Assembly (NCBI GenBank): GCA_017551705.1
Contig: JAFZLA010000010.1
Coordinates: forward strand, 1-64,000
Length of the DNA stretch: 64,000 bases
Source of the DNA: Treponema sp.
GTDB taxonomy: Bacteria > Spirochaetota > Spirochaetia > Treponematales > Treponemataceae
Reading direction: 5' to 3'
Within the stretch, counting starts at the first letter, position 1. Each line of letters starts with the position of its first letter. This document shows, piece after piece, positions 24,172 through 33,400 of this stretch. The translations under genes were made by a program, and so were the position numbers. The notes under the pieces were generated by a model. The model had not been told where the DNA came from. It saw only the letters and a program-made list of their open reading frames with translations, and made no database searches.

Positions 24172-24942
24172 ATGTTCAGGGCGCTAGGAAACTTTTTGAT
24201 TCTCTTGACTTTGGTTGGAATGCTCACGCCCGCCTCGGTCGGACTTGCAATTTTTTATCCCTTTTGCCATTCGATTTGCTATAAACTTTCGGACTACATC
24301 GTCAACATTTGCGCCCGCCGCGTCTTTAGAATTTTAAAAGTTTACAAAAAATTCCGCCTTTCTTTTTACAAAGACAATTTTGACAAGCTGCCCGACCAGT
24401 TCATCGTTTTGTCCAACCACCAAAGCCTTTTGGACATTCCGATTTTCATGAACTTTTTTCCCGACCGCGACGTGCGCTTTGTGGCCAAGGACGCTTTGGG
24501 AAAAGCCTGGATTCCGATGGTGGCGCCCATGCTCAAGTCGCACGGCCACTGCTTTATTCCCCGCAGGGGAGGAACGTCTTTGGTAATGCAAAGAATCGAT
24601 TCCTTTTGCGGCCGCTGCCTAAAGAACAAGTGGAATCCTGTTATTTTTCCGGAGGGAACAAGAAGCAAAACCGGCGCCTTGGGAAAATTTTACAGCGCGG
24701 GCTTTAGAAGAATCGCCGACGGAACAAAGCTCCCCGTTGTGGTTTGCGTCATCGACGACGGATACAAAATCAACGACATTCAGCACGTCATGGAAAACAT
24801 GCACAAAATAAACTATCGCGTCAAAATTCTAAAGGTTTGTCCGCCGCCCGCCACAAAAGAAGAACAAATGGCGCTTTTGGACCAAGCCCACAGCCTTATG
24901 GAAGAACAGCTCGCCAACTGGCGCAGCGGCTCCGAAGCCTAG
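24172..24942 (+). CDS. plsC: 1-acyl-sn-glycerol-3-phosphate acyltransferase
   Basis: The product is 256 aa from ATG 24172; an upstream in-frame ATG (24097) would overlap the divergent gene. A membrane helix occupies about 5-30. The acyltransferase motif 'NHQSLLD' gives His83 and Asp88, and 'IFPEGTRSKTG' is the second block. 'FIPRRGG' is a third block seen in the family. The enzyme adds the second acyl chain to lysophosphatidic acid in phospholipid synthesis. It has its own promoter and a terminator right after. Family call is firm. Confidence 0.9.
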   Translation: MFRALGNFLILLTLVGMLTPASVGLAIFYPFCHSICYKLSDYIVNICARRVFRILKVYKKFRLSFYKDNFDKLPDQFIVLSNHQSLLDIPIFMNFFPDRDVRFVAKDALGKAWIPMVAPMLKSHGHCFIPRRGGTSLVMQRIDSFCGRCLKNKWNPVIFPEGTRSKTGALGKFYSAGFRRIADGTKLPVVVCVIDDGYKINDIQHVMENMHKINYRVKILKVCPPPATKEEQMALLDQAHSLMEEQLANWRSGSEA

Positions 24943-24952
24943 AATCAACAAG

Positions 24953-24988
24953 CAAAAAAAAGGCCGCTCAATCGAGCGGCTTTTTTTT
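24953..24988. terminator. Bidirectional Rho-independent terminator between plsC and the zinc-ribbon gene
   Basis: GCCGCTC (24963-24969) pairs with GAGCGGC (24974-24980), with a run of A before and a run of T after. It serves the plus-strand plsC, and, by its A-run, the convergent minus-strand gene whose stop lies at 24987-24989. Confidence 0.9.
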
Positions 24989-25160
24989 ACTTGAAGTCTT
25001 TGGGGCGTCTCTCAACGCGCTTGCACTTTGTGCATTCGGCAACGTTCTTGAGCCGACCGTCTTTAAGCATTGTCTTCATTACGATTTCGCCGCCGCAATC
25101 GGGGCACATGAACTTTTGCGTGGCAACAGTAGTACGAGAGTTTTTACTTGCTCCGGCCAT
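24987..25160 (-). CDS. Small zinc-ribbon protein
   Basis: The product is 57 aa, starting at ATG 25160 behind GGAGGAA. It has two CxxC knuckles, 'MCPDCGGEIV' and 'ECTKCKRVERRPK', 22 residues apart, a typical zinc ribbon. Its small basic nature is like ribosome-associated or RNA-binding ribbons, but it does not match L33, L32 or L36. It is the only gene between a terminator and a promoter region, so it is probably transcribed alone. A role in translation or transcription is possible, not shown. Confidence 0.75.
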   Translation of the reverse strand: MAGASKNSRTTVATQKFMCPDCGGEIVMKTMLKDGRLKNVAECTKCKRVERRPKDFK

Positions 25161-25318
25161 TGTATTCCTCCAAAATAATATGCAATTAAGTTTTATAAGT
25201 TTATAGAAATTCGTAAAATATGTCAATAGCCGCTCGTGTTTTCGAACGCAAGAACATAAATTGCTTGTTCGAGCGGGGTAACCGCGTCCGCTGGACGCTG
25301 CGTTTTGCTCTTTTTTGC

Positions 25319-25348
25319 TTGACAAAATTATGCAGATAGCGCTATATT
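25319..25348 (+). promoter_or_regulatory. Promoter of the HTH-EIIA gene
   Basis: TTGACA (25319-25324), 18-base spacer, TATATT (25343-25348), preceded by GCGC (25339-25342). The palindrome ATAGCGCTAT (25337-25346) overlaps the -10. This start leaves about 30 bases of leader, with AAGGA near 25372. Confidence 0.65.
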
Positions 25349-25387
25349 TCGCGTAATATTGCAAAATATTCAAGGATTTTCAAAAGT

Positions 25388-26035
25388 ATGGAAGAAGAAA
25401 TTTTAACAATCGAAGAAGTTGCCAAATACCTCCGCGTTTCGGAAAGAACCGTATACGACTGGGCCCAAAAGGGCGAAATCCCGGCGGGCAAGATCGGCAC
25501 CGTTTGGCGCTTTAAAAAATCAGAGATCGAAAAGTGGGTCAACGAGCGCCTTTCTTCGGGAAGCCGCCTGTCTTCGCCCAAAATGACAGTTCAAATCAAG
25601 AACATCCTTTCGCCCGACAGAATCATCTTTATAAACCAAACTTCAAAGCACGACGCCTTGGTGGAATTGGCGGCGGCGCTGAGCAAGGCTCCGCAAGTTA
25701 AATTTGCCCAGGAACTTGAGACCGAAATCCTCAAGCGCGAAGAGCTTATGTCCACCGCGATCGGCCGCGGCATAGCCATCCCGCACGCGCGTCTTTCCAG
25801 CGTCACCGACTTGGTCATGGCCGTGGGCATTTGCAAAAAGCCCGTGCAGGATTTCCAAACCCTAGACGACCAGCCCGTAAGCCTTTTGATTATGATCGCC
25901 GCGGCCTACAACCAGCACTCGTACTACTTGCAGACTTTGTCGCACCTAAGCGCCAAGCTCAAGGACAACCAGCTGCGCGACAAACTCTTGTCCGCCGCCA
26001 GCGCCGACGAAGCCTACAAGCTTTTGGTTTCCTAA
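25388..26035 (+). CDS. ptsN: Helix-turn-helix domain fused to nitrogen-type PTS EIIA
   Basis: The product is 215 aa. Residues 5-55 are an excisionase/MerR-type HTH ('LTIEEVAKYLRVSERTVYDW', then 'GTVWRFKKSEIEKWV'). Residues 65-215 are EIIA-Ntr, with the phospho-acceptor in 'GRGIAIPHAR' (His133). EIIA-Ntr normally regulates through its phosphorylation state rather than moving sugar. The fusion puts DNA binding and phospho-sensing in one chain, so it may act directly as a PTS-controlled transcription factor. The arrangement is known in treponemes. No target is visible here. Confidence 0.88.
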   Translation: MEEEILTIEEVAKYLRVSERTVYDWAQKGEIPAGKIGTVWRFKKSEIEKWVNERLSSGSRLSSPKMTVQIKNILSPDRIIFINQTSKHDALVELAAALSKAPQVKFAQELETEILKREELMSTAIGRGIAIPHARLSSVTDLVMAVGICKKPVQDFQTLDDQPVSLLIMIAAAYNQHSYYLQTLSHLSAKLKDNQLRDKLLSAASADEAYKLLVS

Positions 26036-26057
26036 TCCGCGCCGCGCAGTCCGCGCG

Positions 26058-27224
26058 CTACGGAAGGTCCACGCTAATCCAGTTCTTTGTCTCTGACTGC
26101 TCTTTGGCCACCAAGCCCATGTCAACAGGCGCGGTGGTCTCGCACAAAAGATAGTTTGTTCCGTCGACCATAATGCGCGCGCCAGGATAGGGCAGGTCGA
26201 CTCCAAAAAGCGCGTGCGAATAAATTCCTGATATAAAAAGCTCTGTCTTTACTCCGTAATGCTCCATCAACACGCAAAGCAAGAGCGCGCGGCTGTCGCA
26301 GTCCGAGCCAAGGTTTTGCAAGACGCTGGACAAGTCGTTAAAGTCGCTTGTGTCCTGCTTGCGCTGGTAGTCAAAGTCCTGGACCCAAGCCAAAAGCTTT
26401 TTGCAAATCTCGACGTTGGGGTTTTGGGGATTCTTTGCCAGCGCGTCGGTGGCAAGGGCCGCGTATATTGATTGGGCGGCGGCATCAAGGCGGCTGTAGG
26501 CTTCTCTAAAAATCAAGCGGTAGTAACGCTGCCAGGCCTCTTTCCATTGCTTTTGTTTTGCGTAAAGGGTAAGCACGCTAAATTCGCGGTCGATGACAAA
26601 GCGGCCCGATTCTTTGGCTTGCGTTGGCACAAGGGCGTAAAGGTCCTTGCCGCCAATCGCGATTTTGACGTTCTGCGTGTCGCCGGAATTGAAGGCGTAG
26701 GCCGTAACAATGCCGGGCAGCCTAAAGTCCTTTTTGTCGACGCACAAGGAATCAAGCGCGCTAAGAATGAACTGCTGGCAGTCGTCGGCAACGTTTTTGT
26801 CGGCGTAGCAAAGGACAACAAGGTGCATGGGCTTTTGCTGGGTGGTCACAGAGATTCCCCAACCGGCTTGGGCTGTGTCGTTGCCTTTAAGCTGGAAGGT
26901 GTACTGAGCCACGGAGGCGTGGCGGCCGTTCCACAAAAAGCCGTCAATCTCGCCGTCCGCGTCAAGCTTGTTCAGGACGTTTTCCATGGCCAAGTCGTTG
27001 CGCTCGTAGCTGTCGGGCGCGAACATTTTTATGGCCACGCGGACTTTCATAAATTCGTGTTCCAAGTAAAAGGCAAGGCCGTCGTCGGAAGCGTCCTTTA
27101 GGACAAAGCCTTCGGGCAAATCCAAGTTCCATCCGTAATATGACGAGGAATAAAATTCGGCAAAGGCGCAAAGGGGAGCCAAAAACAAAAAAAGCGCCGC
27201 CGCGCAAAGCTTAAAAAATCTCAT
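26058..27224 (-). CDS. Secreted transglutaminase-like protein
   Basis: The product is 388 aa with AAGGAG before the start. The signal peptide is 'MRFFKLCAAALFLFLAPLCAFA'. The C-terminal part has a papain/transglutaminase-like triad: 'LGSDCDSRALLL' (Cys309), 'IYSHALFGV' (His337) and 'IMVDGTNYL' (Asp354). Such proteins may be peptidases or cross-linking enzymes in the periplasm. The N-terminal 280 residues are not recognised. It ends 22 bases from the convergent EIIA gene and is divergent from the pseudouridine synthase. Domain call is good; reaction unknown. Confidence 0.75.
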   Translation of the reverse strand: MRFFKLCAAALFLFLAPLCAFAEFYSSSYYGWNLDLPEGFVLKDASDDGLAFYLEHEFMKVRVAIKMFAPDSYERNDLAMENVLNKLDADGEIDGFLWNGRHASVAQYTFQLKGNDTAQAGWGISVTTQQKPMHLVVLCYADKNVADDCQQFILSALDSLCVDKKDFRLPGIVTAYAFNSGDTQNVKIAIGGKDLYALVPTQAKESGRFVIDREFSVLTLYAKQKQWKEAWQRYYRLIFREAYSRLDAAAQSIYAALATDALAKNPQNPNVEICKKLLAWVQDFDYQRKQDTSDFNDLSSVLQNLGSDCDSRALLLCVLMEHYGVKTELFISGIYSHALFGVDLPYPGARIMVDGTNYLLCETTAPVDMGLVAKEQSETKNWISVDLP

Positions 27225-27271
27225 AGTTCTCCTTGAAAAATCTTTGTTAATTATATATCATTTTTGGCAAA

Positions 27272-27931
27272 ATGAAAAGCCAAACTTTTATCCCGATTGT
27301 ATACCAAGACCAAGACTTGATTCTTATAAACAAGCGCGCCGGGCTTGCAAGCCAGGGCGGAGCGGGCGTGGGCCGCAGCGTTGACACGGACTTGGCCGAG
27401 CAAATCGGACAAAAAATTTACCTTTGCCACCGCCTTGACAAGGAGACCAGCGGCCTTTTGCTTTGCGCCAAAAACCCGCAGGCGGCGGGCAAGTGGTCCC
27501 GACTTATCGGCGAAAAATCCGTCAAAAAGGAATACAAGGCGCTTTGCTTTGGAAAGCCAAAAAATCCCAGCGGAAAGATAACGCTGCCCGTTCGCGAAAA
27601 AGGCCAGCCCAAAAGCGCCTTGACCTATTACGAATTGGAAAAGACCTTTGCGCAAGAGGAGGCGGGCGGCTTTGACGCCTCTCCGCTCAGCGTTATGAGA
27701 CTTTCGTTGGGAACGGGACGCACCCACCAAATCCGCATACACTTGGCCCAAAGCGGGCTTCCTATAGTAGGAGACGACAAGTACGGAGACTTTGGCCTTA
27801 ACAAGGCGGCCAAAAGGGATTTGTCGATAAAGCGCCTTTGCCTTTGCGCCTTTAGGCTTACGCTGCCTATGGAAGGCGGGGAGCGGGCCTTTGAAATCGA
27901 ATGCGACTTTATGCCCGCCGACCTTTTTTAG
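27272..27931 (+). CDS. RluA-family pseudouridine synthase without S4 domain
   Basis: The product is 219 aa. 'LCHRLDKETSGLLL' has catalytic Asp56, and 'LGTGRTHQIRIHLA' with 'GDDKYGDFG' are the other family blocks. It isomerises uridine to pseudouridine in RNA; the target (tRNA or 23S rRNA) cannot be told. It lacks the N-terminal S4 domain present in the second family member at 51470-52321. The start is poorly served by a ribosome site; TTGAAA (27233) and TATCAT (27256) could start a leaderless mRNA. Confidence 0.88.
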   Translation: MKSQTFIPIVYQDQDLILINKRAGLASQGGAGVGRSVDTDLAEQIGQKIYLCHRLDKETSGLLLCAKNPQAAGKWSRLIGEKSVKKEYKALCFGKPKNPSGKITLPVREKGQPKSALTYYELEKTFAQEEAGGFDASPLSVMRLSLGTGRTHQIRIHLAQSGLPIVGDDKYGDFGLNKAAKRDLSIKRLCLCAFRLTLPMEGGERAFEIECDFMPADLF

Positions 27932-27958
27932 GCCTTGCGGCGTCATTTGGCCAAACTA

Positions 27959-27987
27959 TTGAAAAAAAGTTTATAAAGCGCTAAAAT
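27959..27987 (+). promoter_or_regulatory. Promoter of the 28-34 kb surface operon
   Basis: TTGAAA (27959-27964), 17-base spacer, TAAAAT (27982-27987) with GCGC directly before the -10 (27978-27981). It gives a leader of about 30 bases containing GGAGGGGGA before ATG 28026. Confidence 0.65.
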
Positions 27988-28025
27988 AGCGTATCTTTTT
28001 ATTGTATCTTTGGAGGGGGAATTTA

Positions 28026-28478
28026 ATGAAAAAATTCTTTTTTGCCATTGTTTTCGCCACGGCGGCCCTTGCGGTTCACGCGCAGAGCGTCGAAAAAATC
28101 AGCGAAATAATCGAAAGCCCGCAAATCAACTACGGCCAGGCCGCTTATCTTGCCTTGACGTATGCCGGAGAAATTGAGGAAACAACAGAAGACACTGACG
28201 CCCTTATTGCCGCGGTTCAAAAAAAGTGGCTTAAAGACGGAGCGGTGACCGACAAGGCCATAAGCTTGGGAGAGCTCAGCGCCTTGTACGTAAACGCCAC
28301 AGGAATCAAGGGCGGCCTCTTTTGCAGGCTTACAAAAAATTCCGCCCGCTATTCCTTTAAGGAGCTCAAGTCCAAGCGCGTTTTGGACAAGAACGCCGAT
28401 CCCGCGCAAAAAGTCAGCGGACAGGACGCGCTGAGCCTTTTTAACGCTTGCGCAAAAATAACGGAGGGCTCAAAATGA
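28026..28478 (+). CDS. Small secreted protein, unknown function
   Basis: The product is 150 aa from ATG 28026, behind GGAGGGGGA. The signal peptide 'MKKFFFAIVFATAALAVHAQS' is followed by an alpha-helical protein of about 130 aa with no recognised family; 'INYGQAAYLALTYAGEIEE' suggests an amphipathic helix bundle. It overlaps the next gene (a predicted barrel) by 4 bases, so the two are coupled. It could be a periplasmic partner of that barrel. Being secreted is clear; function is not. Confidence 0.75.
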   Translation: MKKFFFAIVFATAALAVHAQSVEKISEIIESPQINYGQAAYLALTYAGEIEETTEDTDALIAAVQKKWLKDGAVTDKAISLGELSALYVNATGIKGGLFCRLTKNSARYSFKELKSKRVLDKNADPAQKVSGQDALSLFNACAKITEGSK

Positions 28479-29647
28479 AATCGATTTTTATCAACAAAAA
28501 GCTTTTGGCGGCGGCCGCGGTTTTGGCGCTGTCGTTTGCCTCGTTCGCCTTGGACTTTGGCGGCTCCTTTGCCAACTACACCAGAGTAAAGGGAAAGAAT
28601 TTTTCAAACCTTAAGCTTGACCAAGTCGACGACTTGATGGGCTGGATAAGGATTCCCATCAAACAGGACGGAACGTCTTATTTTGCCGGCCAGGTCGTTT
28701 ACGAATTTGAATACGACGCGGCGGTAGAAAAAGCCTACAACCGCATTGACATCAACTTGGCCAAGTACGTCAACCAGTGGACTGTCGGCGGCGCTCCCTT
28801 GACCCTCAGCGCCGGCCGCTTTATCTTTGCCGACGTGACAGGCATCATCATGAACCAAAACTGCGACGGCGCCTACGTCACATACGAGTTTCCGTATGTC
28901 AACGTCTCGGCCTACGCGGGCTACACAGGACTTTTGAACGCGGCCATCGTAAAGATGCAAAACCACATCGAAGACCCCTTTGAATACAAGACGGACAAAG
29001 TCTACCAGCTGGCGGAACAGTACTTTGTGTTCGAGACGGGAGCCACAGTTCCCAACTTGTTCTCAACGCAAACATTGTCCGCGCAATTTTTGGGAACATT
29101 TAAGATGGCCGGAAACTCGTTCAACAGAATGTACATGACGGTCGACATGGCAGGACCTGTTTGGCGAACCCTTTACTACGACGCCAGCGCCACCTTGGGC
29201 TTGCAAAAATACCACAAAGATTCGATGGAACTCACATGGATGACCAAGACCGAGCTTAAGTACTACTTTGCGTTCAAGGACTTGGCTGTTGGACTTGGAG
29301 CGATTTACGCTTCGGGCAACAAGGAAGGAAAGCACGCCTTTACAGGCTTTACAAAAATCGACGCGTGCTTTGCTATGAACGAGCCGCAGTACACAAGCCT
29401 TGTAAAGTTCAACACCAACGCTTCAATCAAGCCGCTTTCAAATCTCTTGGCCAAAGCGGGAGCGGGACTTTTGTTCAGCATGGCAAAAGACTCGGGAACC
29501 TTCCAAGGCTTTGAGTGGAACATGGGCGCCGACTGGCAGATTGTCAGCGACGCTGGAATTGGAGCCACGTTCCAGCAGTACATTGACAAAGACAGCAGCG
29601 ACAACAACAAGGTTCAAATTTCTTTGAACGCCTTCTTGACATTCTAA
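28475..29647 (+). CDS. Predicted outer-membrane beta-barrel protein
   Basis: The product is 390 aa, starting at ATG 28475 (ATGA overlap), with GGAGGG upstream. The signal peptide runs to 'LSFASFALD'. The rest alternates polar and aromatic residues in short strands, such as 'FAGQVVYEFEYDAAVE' and 'MTWMTKTELKYYFAF'-like segments, and ends '...VQISLNAFLTF', with terminal Phe as expected for BAM-assembled barrels. It may be a porin-like or adhesin barrel of the treponemal outer membrane. No family is named. The operon partners are a small secreted protein and a FecR-domain protein. Confidence 0.75.
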   Translation: MKSIFINKKLLAAAAVLALSFASFALDFGGSFANYTRVKGKNFSNLKLDQVDDLMGWIRIPIKQDGTSYFAGQVVYEFEYDAAVEKAYNRIDINLAKYVNQWTVGGAPLTLSAGRFIFADVTGIIMNQNCDGAYVTYEFPYVNVSAYAGYTGLLNAAIVKMQNHIEDPFEYKTDKVYQLAEQYFVFETGATVPNLFSTQTLSAQFLGTFKMAGNSFNRMYMTVDMAGPVWRTLYYDASATLGLQKYHKDSMELTWMTKTELKYYFAFKDLAVGLGAIYASGNKEGKHAFTGFTKIDACFAMNEPQYTSLVKFNTNASIKPLSNLLAKAGAGLLFSMAKDSGTFQGFEWNMGADWQIVSDAGIGATFQQYIDKDSSDNNKVQISLNAFLTF

Positions 29648-29660
29648 GGGGAGAGACTTT

Positions 29661-30458
29661 ATGAAAAAGATTTTATTCGCCGTAATTTTTTCTTTGACAG
29701 CCGCGGGCCTTTTTGCGTACGACGCCGAAGTGTTGTCGGTGCAAGGAAAGGCGCAATACAGTTCCAACGGAACAAGCTGGACTCCAATTGCAGAGGGAAC
29801 AATAATCAGCCAGGGCGCCACAATCCAGACAGCCTTTAAGAGCGCGCTCAAGCTCAAGTTCAAGGGCTCGGTTGTGGACTTGGGACCAATGACCCGCATC
29901 AAGCTTGACGAACTTTCGGAAACGCCCGCAAAGGACAACGCCGTTGTCAGCATGAAAATCGGAACGTTGACATCCAACGTCAAAAAGGTTGAAGACCGCC
30001 GCGCCGGATTTACAATCAAAGGACCGGCGGCGACCGCTTCTGTCCGCGGAACAATCGTCAAGGAAGAATGCGGCTACAAGCAAGACACCGTAACAGCCAT
30101 CGAAAGCGTCACCGCCGTATGGCCCACGTCAAAAGGCGAGGGCAGCGCCAAGGAAGTGTCCGACACCTCCAACAGCGCGGCCGCGGTAAGCGGAGGGCTT
30201 GCGGTGGCAGGAGCCGTAGCCCTTAGCCAAGGCCAGTCAACAGCGGTTGGCTCGGACGGAGAGGCCAAAAAGCCTTATGGCTACGCCAACGAAAATTCTG
30301 TTTTCTTGGGAGCGGAATCAAACATCGCGTTCGAAGAGGCCGTCGGAGGAAATCCGTTTGGCGGAATAGCTGGAGGACCCGCGGGCGGAGTTGCAAACAT
30401 TGCAAGCCGCGCCCCCACAACGGGAGCCATTAACGTTACCGTTACAATGGGACAGTAA
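29661..30458 (+). CDS. Secreted FecR-domain protein
   Basis: The product is 265 aa. The signal peptide is 'MKKILFAVIFSLTAAGLFA'. The FecR-type domain spans about 22-135: 'VLSVQGKAQYSSNGTSW', 'EGTIISQGATIQTAFKSALKL', 'FTIKGPAATASVRGT'. The C-terminal 120 aa are low in complexity and Gly/Ala-rich. Such stand-alone FecR proteins are usually periplasmic or surface structural proteins rather than sigma regulators. It follows the barrel gene by 13 bases, with GGGGAGAG as ribosome site. Confidence 0.82.
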   Translation: MKKILFAVIFSLTAAGLFAYDAEVLSVQGKAQYSSNGTSWTPIAEGTIISQGATIQTAFKSALKLKFKGSVVDLGPMTRIKLDELSETPAKDNAVVSMKIGTLTSNVKKVEDRRAGFTIKGPAATASVRGTIVKEECGYKQDTVTAIESVTAVWPTSKGEGSAKEVSDTSNSAAAVSGGLAVAGAVALSQGQSTAVGSDGEAKKPYGYANENSVFLGAESNIAFEEAVGGNPFGGIAGGPAGGVANIASRAPTTGAINVTVTMGQ

Positions 30459-30485
30459 CCAGACACTTTGAGCGAGGATACCAAC

Positions 30486-33400
30486 ATGACTTTTACCCCC
30501 CCCCTATACAAAAATGCGTGTAAATTTTTGACGGTATTGGCGGCCGGCGCCGTCTTTGCCCTGGCGTCTTGCAGCATATTTGAAGCGGACCCCCAGCAAA
30601 CTACAGGCGCCATAACAGTGCGCCTGCCCGACCAGCAGACAATAAGCGCCATTTGCGAGGCCGACGCCGTGGCCAAAAACATAACGTCGGACCAAAGCGG
30701 CCTTGGCGGCGCGCATGGACAGATGGTCAAGTCCTTTAAGGTTGAGGCGCGAAACCTTGCGCAAAAAAAGACCATCAGCCAAAAGGTCGAACCCGGCTCC
30801 ACCGTGACAATCGACTCGCTTGTTCCCGGAGACTGGGACGTTGTCATTTTTGGCTACGAATATAGCGACGAACATCCCATGTTCTACGGAAACTCCCGCG
30901 GCATTTTAGTCAACGCAGGACAAACTTCGCAGGCCGCGGTTGTGTTGAACAGGGTGGAGCCGAACACGCAGTTTAGCGTAGAGATGCAGGCGGCGACAGA
31001 AAGCCTTCCGTATACAGGCCGCGCCAATGTCAAAAATGTTTATGTGACCTACAAGGGCGACGAGCTTGAACAAAGCGGCTCGGCCTTTTTTGAATATTCC
31101 GACGCAGACAATGGCGGAGCGCAGCCCTCGGACACCAACAAGCTGCTTATTCCCATGCAGGACTTTTTGGAGCCAGGCTATTCATACAGCGCCACAGTGT
31201 ATTTGTTTGGCTCTAATTATTCTACTTTGTGGAGCGGAAGCGTCAGCGGCTCCATGGTTTCTGACGGAAAATTTCCTGTCACATTGAACTATGTAAACTC
31301 TGAAACCCAGTTGCAGCATACGCCTACACAAGGCAACGAGCCCGACTGGCTCAAGCTTGAAGACGGCATAAGCGGCCAGATGGAGAGTTATTACAGTTTT
31401 AACATTAACTTCGATCCAAGGTCCTACGACCAATTGAACGTGTTCAAACTTGCGCAAGACGTTTGCGGAAAGGTTCCTGTAATAGTGGAATGCGGAAGCG
31501 TCGCGTGGGCAAAAGTGTTCACAATAAAGCATTCTTCCGAAGCGGCAATCTCATCGCCAAGCATAACTTTGCCTATTGGCGAGACAAAAACATTGGCCTT
31601 GCCCGACATAGCTCCTGAATGGCCCTTGTTTGACAACAAAGCCGCCGCTTCGACAACGCCGTATTACAACATTGGCTTTGCCCAATACTCCTCGTACGGT
31701 GACAAAGACCACGACACTTGGAGCGCCGCCACCTTTACGCCGCAGACAGGAGCCAACGCTTATTATGACGGAACGCCGCCTAACATAAAGATGAAGGCTG
31801 AAGGCCCCGCAGTATTTAATTGGACAATGACTGTCACAAAAAGCGCCGACTACGGCTACTTTACCGAGGACGAGCCGCTTGCGCCCGGCCCGTCAGCTAC
31901 AAAAGATTTTACAGGAACATTGACCGTTGCCGGCGTGGCGGCAGCAGAGCCTGCTGGCGGCGGAGGAGGAACAGCTTCTGGACCGCAAGGCATGACCTAC
32001 GGTGAATTCGTACAAATGCCGTTCTCAATTGCAGCAGACAAGCAGGTATATTTCAGCCCGGGAAACCTCTGGTATCAGGCGAGTACATCTACTTTTAAAT
32101 TTGCGGACAAGCAATACGATATTGTTGGAAAAACTGCAAATGAAGATGCGTTTACAGCTTTTATATCAAGTGATCCAACTTCTTATACAGGCTGGACTGA
32201 TTTGTTTGAATGGGGCTCTTCTGGCGCTGGAATTTCTGGAATTGACTATCCGCCTTACACAAGAAAATTCCCTGACGGCTTGCAGACCGCGCTTCATGTA
32301 GCGTCGATGACAGGAACAAACGCGGAACTGGACTGGGGCGTTCACAACGCCATAAGCAACGGCGGAAATGAACCCGGGCTCTGGAGAACTTTGACTTGGG
32401 CAGAATGGAGTTATCTGTTTCATACCCGAAGCGGAGCGCCTTCAAAGCGCGCTCCTGCCAGAGTAAACGGAATTGCCGGAATGATTTTGTTCCCTGACAC
32501 CTGGAATCCAGAATCAATGCCGAGCGGAATGACTTTAAATTATACAAATGCGACAAGTTCCTCTGATTATTATGGCGCAAACGCTTATTCGGCGCTCGAA
32601 TTTTCTCAACTTGAAGCGTTAGGAGCGGTATTCTTACCGGCTACTGGTTGTTGTTATAGTGTTGACGATAGTTCTACATCTCCAAGTTGGGATGGCTATG
32701 ATGGAAGTGATACTTCTACTTCTAATTCAAAATATGTCTCTTATTGGACTGCAACAGCATACTCTACCGGTTCGGATACAAAATATAAATTTTACACTTC
32801 AAATGGCGGATACAACAAAGCTGATATAGGAAATAGAAATGAATCTGCCAATACTCCGGCCGCTGTTCGCCTTATACAGGATCGGCCTGATTATTATACG
32901 GTCGCACCTTATCTATCCAATAAGATTTATGTTTCATCTGCAACAGGAAGCGCGAGTGGTGACGGCAGCGAAGCAAGTCCTTTGGACAGCATTGACAGCG
33001 CCGTGACAAAGATCCTAGAAATAGCTGACGCGCAAGATTACACTATATATATTGATGGACAACTGACAACGACACAAAGCATGAACAAAGGTTTGCTCAC
33101 CAAGGCTTATGCAAAATCCATAACCATAATGGGAAAAAATGGAATTGACTCCGCCACAGGCGAACCAAATGACGGCCTTGTTGGAAGTTATACTCAATAT
33201 ACAAATGGAAACATGCTAAAAATTGCAACTCCTGTTCCAATCACAATTAAGAACTTGAAGATTTCCGGAGGTTATTCTTCGGGCGGAGGAATAGATATTG
33301 GCGGCGCTGTCTATGGTAATACAACAAAGATTCCAAGCGATGTAACGTTAGGCGAGGGAACGCTTGTTACACAAAATGAATCAGGCACTAGCGGCGCTGG

